The notes under the pieces are model-generated. The model was not told the origin of the DNA, did no database searches, and saw only the letters and a program-made list of their open reading frames with translations. Of a stretch of DNA of 51,155 bases, positions 36,484-45,168 are shown piece by piece; within the stretch, counting starts at the first letter, position 1, and every line of letters starts with the position of its first letter. The DNA is taken from assembly GCA_014800065.1 (NCBI GenBank), contig JAAVGX010000006.1, positions 1-51,155 on the forward strand. Reading direction: 5' to 3'. The stretch comes from Bacteroidales bacterium. Its GTDB lineage: Bacteria; Bacteroidota; Bacteroidia; Bacteroidales; Muribaculaceae. Both the position numbers and the translations under genes were made by a program.

Positions 36484-37824
36484 ATGAAACTATCAAAGAT
36501 ACAGGCCTCAATTCTGGCCGTTGCATCACTGGCTATGACCGGTTGCACATCTTACGAGATAGATATGCCCCAAAACCCCGAACCTGCTGTGGGTCATGAG
36601 GTATCCTCAATGGTGGTGTATGAGGCCAATCCCCGACTCTTCTCGGTGAACAACGAATGTTTCCCCAAACTCACCGAGCGACTGGACAACATCGCTTCAA
36701 TGGGCGTCGACGTTGTATGGATCATGCCTATCTATCAGGCCGGAGAACTCGAATCCTTCGGATCGCCCTACTGCATCCGCGATTTCAAGAGCATCAACCC
36801 CAAAATCGGTACTGCCGAGCAGTTCAAGGCTCTCGTTGATAAGGCTCACGGCCTTGGGCTGAAGGTGATGCTCGACTGGGTGGCAAACCACACATCGTGG
36901 GATAATGCATGGATTAAAGACCATCCCGACTGGTACAAGCACGATGAGGATAACCACATCGTATCGCCTGACAACTGGCCCGACGTAGCTCAGCTGGATT
37001 ACAACAATCCCGATGTGTCGGCGGCCATGCAGGACGCTATGCTCTACTGGGTAAATACCTACGGAATCGACGGCTACCGCTGCGACTACGCCGACGGTGT
37101 GCCCCAGTCCTTCTGGACGAGCACCATCGAGAAAATCCATGCCGTCAATGCTGACTTTATCATGCTTGCCGAAAGTGCGAATACCGACTTCTTCAACTGC
37201 GGCTTCACCTGGGTTTATGACTGGAACAGCGGCTCGACGGTGTCCGGAGCATTCACCGGTGGCAAAGCAACCGAAGTTGTTTCCGAGGCATCCTCGGCTC
37301 TGAGCAACCTCCCCGAAGGCAAATCGCTCCTCCGCTTCGTTTTCAACCACGACACCGCTTCTGAGAACAGTGTTGACAATATGTTCGGCAGCCCCGAAGC
37401 TATTCCCGCAGCATATACCGCCGTGTCTATGCTGGGAGGTACGCCCATGATTTACACAACCATGGAAATTGCCGGACTCACGGGTGCGCAGTCGTTCTTC
37501 GACTACAAGGATTTCTCCGCCTCCGACTTCTCCGCTGACCTGGCTGCAAAGTATGCCGCAGTCAACAAGGCTTTCAAGGCAAGTGCTGAAGTGCGCCGTG
37601 GCGTGTTGGCCGATTACTCTACCAAGGATGTTGTGTGCTTCACGCGCTCAATTCCTGGACAGTCGCTTCTGGTGGTGGTCAATACCACCGGTGCAGAGCA
37701 GTCGATCCGCACTCCAATTTCCTTCGCCAATGCAACAATGACCGACCTGCTCAATGAAACCACGGTCACTGTTCCGGCTGAAATTCAGCTCCAACCCTAC
37801 GCTTATACCATTCTCATGAATTGA
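36484..37824 (+). CDS. GH13 alpha-amylase-family lipoprotein (SusG-like position)
   Basis: 446 residues. Lipoprotein Cys21 (LAMTGC), so an outer-membrane location is likely. GH13 regions: DWVANHTS (131-138), nucleophile Asp201 in GYRCDYAD, acid/base Glu230 in MLAESANTD, and transition-state Asp290 in FVFNHDT. It is shorter than SusG and shows no extra starch-binding module. It should cut starch at the cell surface into malto-oligosaccharides for SusC/SusD. The start lies 6 nt after the SusE-like stop. Exact specificity (amylase versus pullulanase) cannot be read. Confidence 0.93.
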   Translation: MKLSKIQASILAVASLAMTGCTSYEIDMPQNPEPAVGHEVSSMVVYEANPRLFSVNNECFPKLTERLDNIASMGVDVVWIMPIYQAGELESFGSPYCIRDFKSINPKIGTAEQFKALVDKAHGLGLKVMLDWVANHTSWDNAWIKDHPDWYKHDEDNHIVSPDNWPDVAQLDYNNPDVSAAMQDAMLYWVNTYGIDGYRCDYADGVPQSFWTSTIEKIHAVNADFIMLAESANTDFFNCGFTWVYDWNSGSTVSGAFTGGKATEVVSEASSALSNLPEGKSLLRFVFNHDTASENSVDNMFGSPEAIPAAYTAVSMLGGTPMIYTTMEIAGLTGAQSFFDYKDFSASDFSADLAAKYAAVNKAFKASAEVRRGVLADYSTKDVVCFTRSIPGQSLLVVVNTTGAEQSIRTPISFANATMTDLLNETTVTVPAEIQLQPYAYTILMN

Positions 37825-37828
37825 TGAC

Positions 37829-39934
37829 ATGAAGAAAACTCTCATCCTTTCAGCTATGCTTGCAGCCGCCTTAAGTGCGGCGGCTGTGAGCATTTCTTCG
37901 CCCGACGGTAATTTTGTTCTGATGGTTGAAGTTGACGATACCAACGGAGCTCCATACTATACCCTCCAATATAAGGGAAAGCAGATTGTCGAGCCAAGTG
38001 CGCTGGGACTTAAGACCGACCAGACCGATTTCGTGGACGGCTTCTTTATCGCAAGCACCGACACCGCCTCGGTGGACCGCAGCTGGCAACCCGTTTGGGG
38101 CGAATACGATAATATCCGCGACCACTTCAACGAGATGGCCGTAAACCTTGCGGATAAGGACGGAAACCGCGATATGACAATCCGTTTCCGACTTTTCAAC
38201 GATGGTCTGGGCTTCCGCTATGAATTCCCGGCGCAGAAAGGCCCGAATTATCTCACTGTCAGAGACGAACTCACTCAGTTCAACTTCACCGACAACCACA
38301 AGCTGTACTGCATCCCCGGCGACTACGATACTGACGAATATCTCTGGACCGAAACTACATTCTCCAATCTCCCCGAAGCCCTCTCAAACTATCACCAACA
38401 CTCCGAAGCCCAGCGCGCCGAGGGTCTTTCCATACAGACCCCCATGCTGCTTAAGACCGACGACGGTGTGTATGTCAACATCCACGAGGCGGCTTTGGAC
38501 GGCTATCCCGCCATGCTGCTCGATGTTGAGCCGGAGGCGTATTCGTTCAAATCGCACCTTGTGCCTGACCGTCTGGGCGTCAGCGCGTACCTCCAGCTCC
38601 CGTTCAGCACCCCCTGGCGCACTCTCATCATCAGCGATGACGCTCGAGACATCCTTGCATCCCAACTGGTGCTGAACCTGAACGAGCCTTGCAAAATTGA
38701 GGATACTTCATGGATCAAACCCATGAAATTCGTGGGTGTATGGTGGGAAATGTTCACCGGTTATCAGAAAGGCTGGGCGTACTCCGACGATCATCTGGCC
38801 AAACCGGGTGTAACCGACTACTCAACCCTCACCCCCAACGGCCGACATCCGGCCAATACTGAAAACGTGAAAAAGTACATCGACTTCGCTTCCGAAAACG
38901 GAATCGACGGTGTCCTCGTTGAAGGTTGGAACGAAGGTTGGGAGGACTGGGCCAGCTACCGTAAGAACCGGCAATTCCTCTTCGACAAGGCATATCCCGA
39001 CTTCGATGTGGAACAGCTGCGCGACTATGCTAAAGAAAAAGGTGTAAAACTAATCATGCACCACGAAACAGCCGCCAACGCCGCCGACTACGAGCTTCAG
39101 CTCGACCGTGCTTTCCAATTCATGAAGGACAACAACTACGATGCGGTAAAGACCGGCTATGTGGGTGCAATCATACCGCGCTCCGAGCACCATACCTCCC
39201 AGTGGATGGTGGACCACGCGCGCCATGTAATCGAACGTGCGGCCGATTATCAGATTATGGTCGACAGCCACGAAGCACCTCGTCCCACAGGTCTGTGCCG
39301 AACCTATCCCAACTGGCTGGCGCAGGAATCGGCTCGCGGAGGCGAATTTGAATCAATGGGCGGTAACCCTCCTTCCCACACTTGTATTCTCCCCTTCACT
39401 CGCCTCAAAGGCGGCCCGATGGACTACACTCCCGGCCTCTTTGAAACCCGGATGAGCTATTACAATGAAGGTAAGGACTCCCAGGCCGGAACCACATTGG
39501 CCCGCCAGCTCGCCCTTTACCTCACTATGCCTTCGCCCTTGCAGATGGCTTGCGACCTGCCCGAAAACTACCGCCGATTCCCGGATGCTTTCCAATTCAT
39601 AAAGGATGTGCCGGTGGATTGGAAGGACTCCAAGTACCTCGAAGCCGAACCGAACCGCTACATCACCGTAGCGCGACTGGACAAGAACTCCGACAACTGG
39701 TATGTAGGAGCCATCACCGATGAAAATGCGAGAGTAGCCGAAATCGACCTCAGCTTCCTCCCCAAAGATGGAAAATATGAAGCCACTATCTACGAGGATG
39801 CTCCCGATGCTCATTGGCAGAGCAATCCTCAGGCCTATCGCATACGCACTGTAAAGGTGAAGCCCGGCATGAAATTAAAACAGCCCCTCGCACCCGGTGG
39901 CGGAGCTGCCATACAAATTAAAAAAATTGACTGA
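37829..39934 (+). CDS. susB: GH97 alpha-glucosidase (SusB-like)
   Basis: 701 residues with a signal peptide (to about residue 19). The sequence is close to SusB: MHHETAANAADYELQLDRAFQ, VKTGYVGAIIPRSEHH, and the catalytic-region motifs HEAPRPTG (Glu482) and GGEFES (Glu506), whose spacing of 24 matches the two active-site glutamates of SusB. It is therefore the inverting, glutamate-using type, releasing glucose from malto-oligosaccharides in the periplasm. It starts 4 nt after the GH13 gene and ends the operon before a strong terminator. Confidence 0.96.
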   Translation: MKKTLILSAMLAAALSAAAVSISSPDGNFVLMVEVDDTNGAPYYTLQYKGKQIVEPSALGLKTDQTDFVDGFFIASTDTASVDRSWQPVWGEYDNIRDHFNEMAVNLADKDGNRDMTIRFRLFNDGLGFRYEFPAQKGPNYLTVRDELTQFNFTDNHKLYCIPGDYDTDEYLWTETTFSNLPEALSNYHQHSEAQRAEGLSIQTPMLLKTDDGVYVNIHEAALDGYPAMLLDVEPEAYSFKSHLVPDRLGVSAYLQLPFSTPWRTLIISDDARDILASQLVLNLNEPCKIEDTSWIKPMKFVGVWWEMFTGYQKGWAYSDDHLAKPGVTDYSTLTPNGRHPANTENVKKYIDFASENGIDGVLVEGWNEGWEDWASYRKNRQFLFDKAYPDFDVEQLRDYAKEKGVKLIMHHETAANAADYELQLDRAFQFMKDNNYDAVKTGYVGAIIPRSEHHTSQWMVDHARHVIERAADYQIMVDSHEAPRPTGLCRTYPNWLAQESARGGEFESMGGNPPSHTCILPFTRLKGGPMDYTPGLFETRMSYYNEGKDSQAGTTLARQLALYLTMPSPLQMACDLPENYRRFPDAFQFIKDVPVDWKDSKYLEAEPNRYITVARLDKNSDNWYVGAITDENARVAEIDLSFLPKDGKYEATIYEDAPDAHWQSNPQAYRIRTVKVKPGMKLKQPLAPGGGAAIQIKKID

Positions 39935-40001
39935 GAGTCAATTAATATAAGCAAGAACAGCAAAAATAGAAAAAACGATAAGATTGAAAACAAATGTTCC
40001 T

Positions 40002-40039
40002 GTATCGGCCCGCGTGTGAACGTAGGCCGATACTTTTTT
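40002..40039 (+). terminator. Intrinsic terminator of the starch operon
   Basis: A 9-bp stem GTATCGGCC with its complement, a 14-base loop, then six T's. It lies 68 nt after the GH97 stop and just before the convergent PnuT gene. Confidence 0.9.
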
Positions 40040-40060
40040 AAGTAAAAGGTTGTTGGAGAA

Positions 40061-40630
40061 CTATCGCATCATTTTTTGCCATTTGCGGTAGCCCAGAACG
40101 GCTATAACCGTGTAGATGGCGTAGAGGATGGTGTAGAAGTAGAGGCCTTTATAGAAATACAGGCCGGTGGAAACGGCGTCGACCAATATCCACGCTATCC
40201 ATTGCTGGAGGTATTTACGGGCGAGCATCCAAGTGCCCACGATGCTCATGGCAGTGGTGAAGGCATCCCAGTAGGGTACGGTGGAGTCAGTTCCGAACCT
40301 CAGCCAGGCTGCCAGGACTGCGTAGATAGCTAGGAATATGGGTATGAGCCACAGCAGAGTGGAGCGGGGGACGGAAGTAATCGGGCGCACTGTGCGCTGC
40401 CTATTTTTGAGGTTGAAGGTCCATGCAATGTAGCCGTAGACTGCCATCAGGAGGTAGTATACGTTCATCGCACAGTCGGCGTAGAGTCCTTTGGAGTAGT
40501 ACACCCACATTGAGAGCATAGGCATGAGCAGGCCGAAAATCCACATTTTAGCTCCGGCGTGGTACTCATAGTAGAGGTAGGCCAATCCAAGCAGAAAGCC
40601 TGCGAGTTCTATGATTTGAGAGAGTTCCAT
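40061..40630 (-). CDS. pnuT: PnuC-family permease, probable thiamine transporter PnuT
   Basis: 189 residues from ATG 40630, one base after the stop of the TonB receptor; the longer frame to 40663 overlaps the receptor and is not needed. About seven hydrophobic helices, with PnuC-type motifs SIVGTWMLARKYLQQW and AVSTGLYFYKGLY. PnuC proteins take up nicotinamide riboside, but the TPP riboswitch ahead of the operon points to thiamine (the PnuT subgroup). This assignment rests on regulation rather than on sequence. No thiamine kinase gene follows. Confidence 0.85.
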   Translation of the reverse strand: MELSQIIELAGFLLGLAYLYYEYHAGAKMWIFGLLMPMLSMWVYYSKGLYADCAMNVYYLLMAVYGYIAWTFNLKNRQRTVRPITSVPRSTLLWLIPIFLAIYAVLAAWLRFGTDSTVPYWDAFTTAMSIVGTWMLARKYLQQWIAWILVDAVSTGLYFYKGLYFYTILYAIYTVIAVLGYRKWQKMMR

Positions 40631-40631
40631 C

Positions 40632-42872
40632 TTAGAATCGGATTGTGATGGTGCCCATTGCATTGATAGGGGCCTGAGCGGCGTAGCCGGCGTAGCGGTA
40701 TATTACTTTTGAGCCGTCGGCATCCACATAGTATCCGGCGCCGGAGTAGCCGTTGCTTTCGTACTTGGCGTTGAAGATGTTGTTGATGTTCAGGCCGATA
40801 CGAAGTTCTTTCAGGGAGGGGATGTTTTTGAATGTGTAGCCCAGCAGGAGGTCGGACACGAAGTAGGCCTTGAGCATTTCCTCGTTGCTGTGGGCGTTGC
40901 TCATGTACTGCTTGGAAACATAGTGGCTCTGCAGGGATGCTTCGAAACCTTTGACGTTGAAATTGAAGGAGTTATTGAGCGTGAAGTCGGGCGAGAAGGC
41001 GATTGGTGTTGAGCCGATGTAGTTTGTGATAGGGTTGGTCCAGCCGTCCTCGTAGATGTATTCGGTGAAATTTCGGATTCTGTTTCGTGAAATTGTGGCG
41101 TTTATCTGCCATTCGAACCAGCGCACGGGTTTGAGGGCGCCCTGCAGCTCGATACCTGCGCGATAGCTCTCGGGAACGTTGATACTGAGGGGGTTGCCGG
41201 TATCGGAGAGCTGTCCGGTGGCCACGAGCTGATCCTTATAATTCATATAATACAGGTTCACGCCCACGTTGAAAATCTGATGAGAGAAGGTATAGCCGAG
41301 TTCGTAGTCGAACAGCCGTTCGGCGTTTGGAATGTGGGTTGGGTCGCCATCGGTGAAGTTGCTTCGCGTGGGCTCTTTGTGGGCCACGCTCCAGGAGGCG
41401 AAAGCGCGGTTGTGACCGCCGTCGGAGTAGTTCACACCAACTTTGGGGTTGAGAAAGTCGTAATTTTGGCGGTAGTCCATGCGTTGCATGGATTCGGTGG
41501 TGTAGTCGTAGTTATCGTTGGAGCCGTGGAGCTTATAGCCGATGTGGCGGTATTGGATGTCGGCAAAAGCGGTGAAAGCGCGGGAAATATCCACGTTTGC
41601 GCGGGCGTAGATATTTGCATCCCATTTCCCGGAATTATTGTTGTAGTACAGCTGGAGAGGGTTCAGAGGGCCGATGTAGTTGCGCACCCAGTCAACCTGG
41701 CCGAAGTGGTGTCCGCTGTAGCGGTTGGCGGCGGCTCCGAAAGCGATGTCGAGGCGATCGTGGCGGTAGATTGCCGAAGCGGTAAGGCCGCCGAAGTCGC
41801 TGTTTGAGTGCTTGAGCCGAATAAGGTCGGATTTCTTTACCTTTGTACCATCAGGGAGGAAATAGGGCGCGAGGCCGTATTCCTCAAGGGTGCGGTTGGT
41901 TTTGTACTGCCGGTAGTAGCCATCGCCACGGGTGTAGTGAGCGGCGGCGCTGATTCTCCACTTGTCGCCGATGGTCTGGCCGAAATGGAGCTGGAAATTG
42001 TGCTGGGCGAAGAAGTCCTTCTGGTCGGGATAGTATGCGATATTTCCTTCGGAATCAACGTATTGGCCGCAGGGGTTATATCGACGGCCATACTCCTCCA
42101 TTTCTTCGCGCGAAGCGTAATCCCAGGCCATGTATGTTTCTTCCTTTCCACCGAATGCCACCAGGCGGAGCGTAGTTCCTCCATGAGAGTATGCAGCTTG
42201 GCCCATGTAGCTCCAGAGCTTTGATGACGCACGGTCGATGTATCCGTCGGAGCCCAGATGGCTGATACGGGCGTCGACGCTCCAGCGGTCGTTGAGCATT
42301 CCCGAGCCTACGCGGATGGTCTGTTTGTTGGAGTTATAGGAGCCATATGTCGCGGAGATTTCGCCGTAGGGGTCGTATGCGATGGCATCCGTAAGCATGT
42401 TCACGGAAGCGCCGAAGGCACCGGCACCGTTTGTACTTGTGCCTGCTCCGCGCTGAATCTGGATGTCGCGCAGCGAAGAGGCCAGGTCGGGCATATTGAC
42501 CCAGTATACGCGATGACTTTCGGCATCGTTGACGGGAATGCCGTTGATAGTTACGTTGATACGGGAAGCGTCGCTACCGCGCACGCGCATGGAGCTGTAA
42601 CCGATTCCCGCGCCGGCGTCCGAGGTCATCACCATCGAGGGGGTCATTGAGAGGAGATAGGGGATGTCGCGGCCGTCGTTGACCTTTTCGATGTCGGCTT
42701 TTTTCACATTTGTGAAGGCTACCGGTGTTTTGGCGGTAGCGCGGTTTGCCACGATTTCAACTTCGTGCAGGTTGATAGTATCGGCCTGCGCTGTCTCGGA
42801 CGGAGATGTCTCTGCCGAGAGGGTTGTCGTGCCGGCTGAAAGCGCGAGCACGACCAGAATGTTTTTATTCAT
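40632..42872 (-). CDS. TonB-dependent receptor for thiamine (inferred)
   Basis: 746 residues. Signal peptide to about residue 20 (TTTLSAE). A short linker, then TonB-box-like DTINLHEVEIVANRA, a plug (residues about 60-165, with MRVRGSDASRINVTINGIPVNDAESH) and a barrel ending in TITIRF. It is a non-SusC receptor, related to vitamin and metal receptors. The TPP riboswitch in its leader and the PnuT permease behind it suggest thiamine or a thiamine derivative as cargo; TPP riboswitch-controlled receptors of this type are known in B. thetaiotaomicron. Expression should fall when TPP is plentiful. Confidence 0.9.
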   Translation of the reverse strand: MNKNILVVLALSAGTTTLSAETSPSETAQADTINLHEVEIVANRATAKTPVAFTNVKKADIEKVNDGRDIPYLLSMTPSMVMTSDAGAGIGYSSMRVRGSDASRINVTINGIPVNDAESHRVYWVNMPDLASSLRDIQIQRGAGTSTNGAGAFGASVNMLTDAIAYDPYGEISATYGSYNSNKQTIRVGSGMLNDRWSVDARISHLGSDGYIDRASSKLWSYMGQAAYSHGGTTLRLVAFGGKEETYMAWDYASREEMEEYGRRYNPCGQYVDSEGNIAYYPDQKDFFAQHNFQLHFGQTIGDKWRISAAAHYTRGDGYYRQYKTNRTLEEYGLAPYFLPDGTKVKKSDLIRLKHSNSDFGGLTASAIYRHDRLDIAFGAAANRYSGHHFGQVDWVRNYIGPLNPLQLYYNNNSGKWDANIYARANVDISRAFTAFADIQYRHIGYKLHGSNDNYDYTTESMQRMDYRQNYDFLNPKVGVNYSDGGHNRAFASWSVAHKEPTRSNFTDGDPTHIPNAERLFDYELGYTFSHQIFNVGVNLYYMNYKDQLVATGQLSDTGNPLSINVPESYRAGIELQGALKPVRWFEWQINATISRNRIRNFTEYIYEDGWTNPITNYIGSTPIAFSPDFTLNNSFNFNVKGFEASLQSHYVSKQYMSNAHSNEEMLKAYFVSDLLLGYTFKNIPSLKELRIGLNINNIFNAKYESNGYSGAGYYVDADGSKVIYRYAGYAAQAPINAMGTITIRF

Positions 42873-42881
42873 AAAATTTTT

Positions 42882-42958
42882 TCTCTACGCCGGTATTACC
42901 CGGATCAGGTTCAAAGGGTATAATCTCAGCTCGTCCAAAATCGGGACGCGCACCCCTA
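42882..42958 (-). ncRNA. TPP (THI-element) riboswitch
   Basis: On the minus strand the leader carries the conserved THI-box parts in order: AGGGGTGC near 42958, then GAGCTGAGA, then ACCCTTTGAACCTGATC with the GGGTAATACCGG segment and GCGTAG at the end (42882). The distances between the parts fit a standard aptamer with a P3 of modest length (stem CGTCCCGATTTTGGACG). It ends 9 nt before the ATG of the TonB receptor. A translational switch by masking the start region is more likely than termination, because no T-rich hairpin is seen. A possible -7 box TATATTTG lies at 43080-43087. Confidence 0.92.
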
Positions 42959-43129
42959 AAATTTATATTTATGTCCACATGGATGGTGCAAAAAAGTTGA
43001 GTAAAAAAGAAAACTAACCTCTGTAAAGCTTCAGGTGTAATACTAACGGGAGATTAGAATACAGTTATCTCTTTGCATGCAAATATACGGATAATTCGCT
43101 AAAAACTGTATATAAATTCATCAAAATTC

Positions 43130-44209
43130 CTATAATGCGGATTGTGGAAAGGAAATTAATAACACCTCTTTTGTTTTAGTCTCACTGAGTGCGTACTTGA
43201 TTTCTTTTGAGAACCTAATCTCATTTTTTCGGCCATATCGTTCTAATAATTGCACCAAAGATTCAATAGAAGGGATACCGTTAGATCTATATGAAAATAC
43301 GAGTATACTTTTATTATAGTGTTCTATGAGTTGTTGGAAGCCATTGATAATATTGTCTTTATCAGACCAGATACTATATTCTCTCTTTAATCTGAGATGC
43401 TTACTTCGGTAGTCAATATGATTGACCCAGTCATCATAATTAACCATACCATTGAGGAAATGGTAAAAATCAGCATAATCAACACCGACTCCCTTTTCAT
43501 TTATATAAGGTGTATCAATATAAATCAAGTCGTATTCATTTTCGATCTTCAATGCATCCATGTTAGTGGACCGGCAACAAGTACCATTGTCGAATACTGC
43601 CCTATTAGCCTCTTCTGCAAAAGTCTTGAAATGCACATCAAAAGGAGTGTCCCAAGTTTTTTTATTTCCAAAAGAACGCTTGACATCCATCAAACGAACA
43701 TATAAATTTTTACGGTGGAATAGGTTATAAGGTCTTTTGATTATACATGATTGAAACAGAGCAAACCATGCCATTGCTCTTTTATATTCATCATCAAGGG
43801 TGTTTATATTGTATCTAACAATGTCTAACCAATGGTTTTCCTCTTTTGTATAGTATATGTCTTGAAAATTATCTTCAATGAATGTAGGATATTGAACTGC
43901 CGGATCTTCTGTTAATATAAACTCTATATCATTTTCATCTAAAAGTACCGACTGATTCTCTATTAATGCTTTGCCAATAATTGAGTTAAATGGTAAGATG
44001 TCATTATATGTAATAGCCTTACCTTTATCTTTTAGCATATAGGCAACACTTCCCGTTCCTCCAAATGCATCCAATGCTGTGTTAAAAGATATTCCCGATA
44101 GTTCATGCCATATCCAGTCAACAAATTTAGCTTTACTCCCCTGATAGCGAGTAGAGGGGAATCTGTGATTGAAATATCTGTCTAATTCCGGAAATAAAGA
44201 ATTTTGCAT
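43130..44209 (-). CDS. D12-class DNA adenine methyltransferase of an EcoRV-like R-M system
   Basis: 359 residues. It has RYQGSK (21-26, the N-terminal SAM-binding motif), DAFGGTG (47-53, motif I) and, as motif IV, DTPY (232-235) instead of the usual DPPY. It methylates adenine-N6 and should protect the host from the adjacent endonuclease. It starts one base after the endonuclease stop, so both are one transcript. AT-rich codon use contrasts with neighbours and suggests transfer. The predicted target, by partnership with an EcoRV-like enzyme, is GATATC. Confidence 0.88.
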   Translation of the reverse strand: MQNSLFPELDRYFNHRFPSTRYQGSKAKFVDWIWHELSGISFNTALDAFGGTGSVAYMLKDKGKAITYNDILPFNSIIGKALIENQSVLLDENDIEFILTEDPAVQYPTFIEDNFQDIYYTKEENHWLDIVRYNINTLDDEYKRAMAWFALFQSCIIKRPYNLFHRKNLYVRLMDVKRSFGNKKTWDTPFDVHFKTFAEEANRAVFDNGTCCRSTNMDALKIENEYDLIYIDTPYINEKGVGVDYADFYHFLNGMVNYDDWVNHIDYRSKHLRLKREYSIWSDKDNIINGFQQLIEHYNKSILVFSYRSNGIPSIESLVQLLERYGRKNEIRFSKEIKYALSETKTKEVLLISFPQSAL

Positions 44210-44210
44210 C

Positions 44211-44993
44211 TTATTTCAGATTTCTAAACTTTTTGTAACTCGAAAGATTGTTGTAATATGGCTTTTCCAATTCAGCATTTTTAGCCATATCAGTTGTAAG
44301 GAAATTCATCCAATAATCATCGAAGACTTTTTCTCCCATATCACTAAAAACGCCATTACCCTCTTTTAAATCGCCGATGCTGTTGATAGAGCCAATATTT
44401 TTAGTGTTTCCACTGCCCGGACGATCGGATGCAATCCTCCACTTTTCTTGGACGAAAAATGTTATATCTTTGATTACTGAAATTATTCTATCAAGTTCCT
44501 CGATAGAATATGTTTGGAATTCGTCTGGAGTAGTTTCATCATTTTCGCTATAGATTATGCCCAAAACGATATGTGCTTTATATGATGCGTATGGATATAC
44601 TATATTTTTCGTACTCGTTCGACTTCTGAAATAACCCGTAAATGCACCCAACGTCATTCCATTAATTTTATCGTGACTCTTTCGATAACTACTTTTGATG
44701 TCAACTGCAAATAAATTGCCGTCATCATCGATAAAAGTAATATCCGGGTAGAAGTTTTGTTCTTTTGCAAGCTCCAATTTCAAACCATTATCATCAGCGA
44801 ATTTACACAACAAAGGGAAAATATATAATTCGATTATCTTAGATACAACTTTTGTATCTTTAGATATAGTATACACATTTTTGTAGACGTCGATAAAACC
44901 TTTGACTACCCACTGTCCATCCTGAGTGGAAACAAACTGAGTGAAGCCTGTTACAGCCTCTCGCAGTCGGGAAATAAAATCTTCTTTAGTCAT
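44211..44993 (-). CDS. EcoRV-family restriction endonuclease
   Basis: 260 residues, close to the 245 of EcoRV. I recognise the fold from several blocks: Glu55 in VVSKIIELYIFP (EcoRV Glu45), Asp84 in YPD (Asp74) and Asp98-Ile-Lys100 (Asp90/Lys92). The segments TKNIVYPY and FVQEKWRIASDRPG are shared, and the DNA-recognition loop GSGNTKNIGSI is nearly identical to EcoRV GSGNTTNIGSI. It should cut double-stranded DNA at GATATC with a blunt cut. It precedes the methylase in the operon, a risky order during establishment; no controller gene is seen. AT-rich. Confidence 0.93.
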   Translation of the reverse strand: MTKEDFISRLREAVTGFTQFVSTQDGQWVVKGFIDVYKNVYTISKDTKVVSKIIELYIFPLLCKFADDNGLKLELAKEQNFYPDITFIDDDGNLFAVDIKSSYRKSHDKINGMTLGAFTGYFRSRTSTKNIVYPYASYKAHIVLGIIYSENDETTPDEFQTYSIEELDRIISVIKDITFFVQEKWRIASDRPGSGNTKNIGSINSIGDLKEGNGVFSDMGEKVFDDYWMNFLTTDMAKNAELEKPYYNNLSSYKKFRNLK

Positions 44994-45036
44994 AAATAAG
45001 GATTTGTAAAATAATAATGTCGTTAGGAGGGAACGC

Positions 45037-45123
45037 TTGCTAAATAGTCGATTAGGACAAAGAAGAAAGGAAGAATTAAAACAAGTATATCGAATTAATG
45101 ACTATATGAGAGAAGCTAAATAG
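45037..45123 (+). CDS. Possible 28-residue peptide, weakly supported
   Basis: A TTG start (45037) lies 6 nt after a strong AGGAGG (45025-45030). The frame gives 28 residues, rich in Arg, Lys and Glu (SRLGQRRKEELKQVY), and ends at TAG. Highly charged and probably helical. It could be a remnant of a displaced gene next to the R-M pair rather than a functional gene. No family is recognised. Confidence 0.2.
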   Translation: MLNSRLGQRRKEELKQVYRINDYMREAK

Positions 45124-45149
45124 TCCATGAAATTCGCATATACTTGTTA

Positions 45150-45167
45150 AAACCGATTATTCGGTTT
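45150..45167 (-). terminator. Weak terminator of the fur-purA-DUF1015 operon
   Basis: A perfect 7-bp stem (AAACCGA with its complement, loop of four) immediately after the DUF1015 stop (minus strand), followed by only four T's. Confidence 0.5.
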
Positions 45168-45168
45168 G

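Noticed and set aside
42896..42918. T-loop-like GGTTCAAA suggestive of a tRNA
   Set aside because: The surrounding sequence is the TPP aptamer; no acceptor or anticodon stem fits.
42664..43017. Plus-strand frame crossing the receptor start
   Set aside because: It reads through the TPP riboswitch antisense and has no family resemblance.
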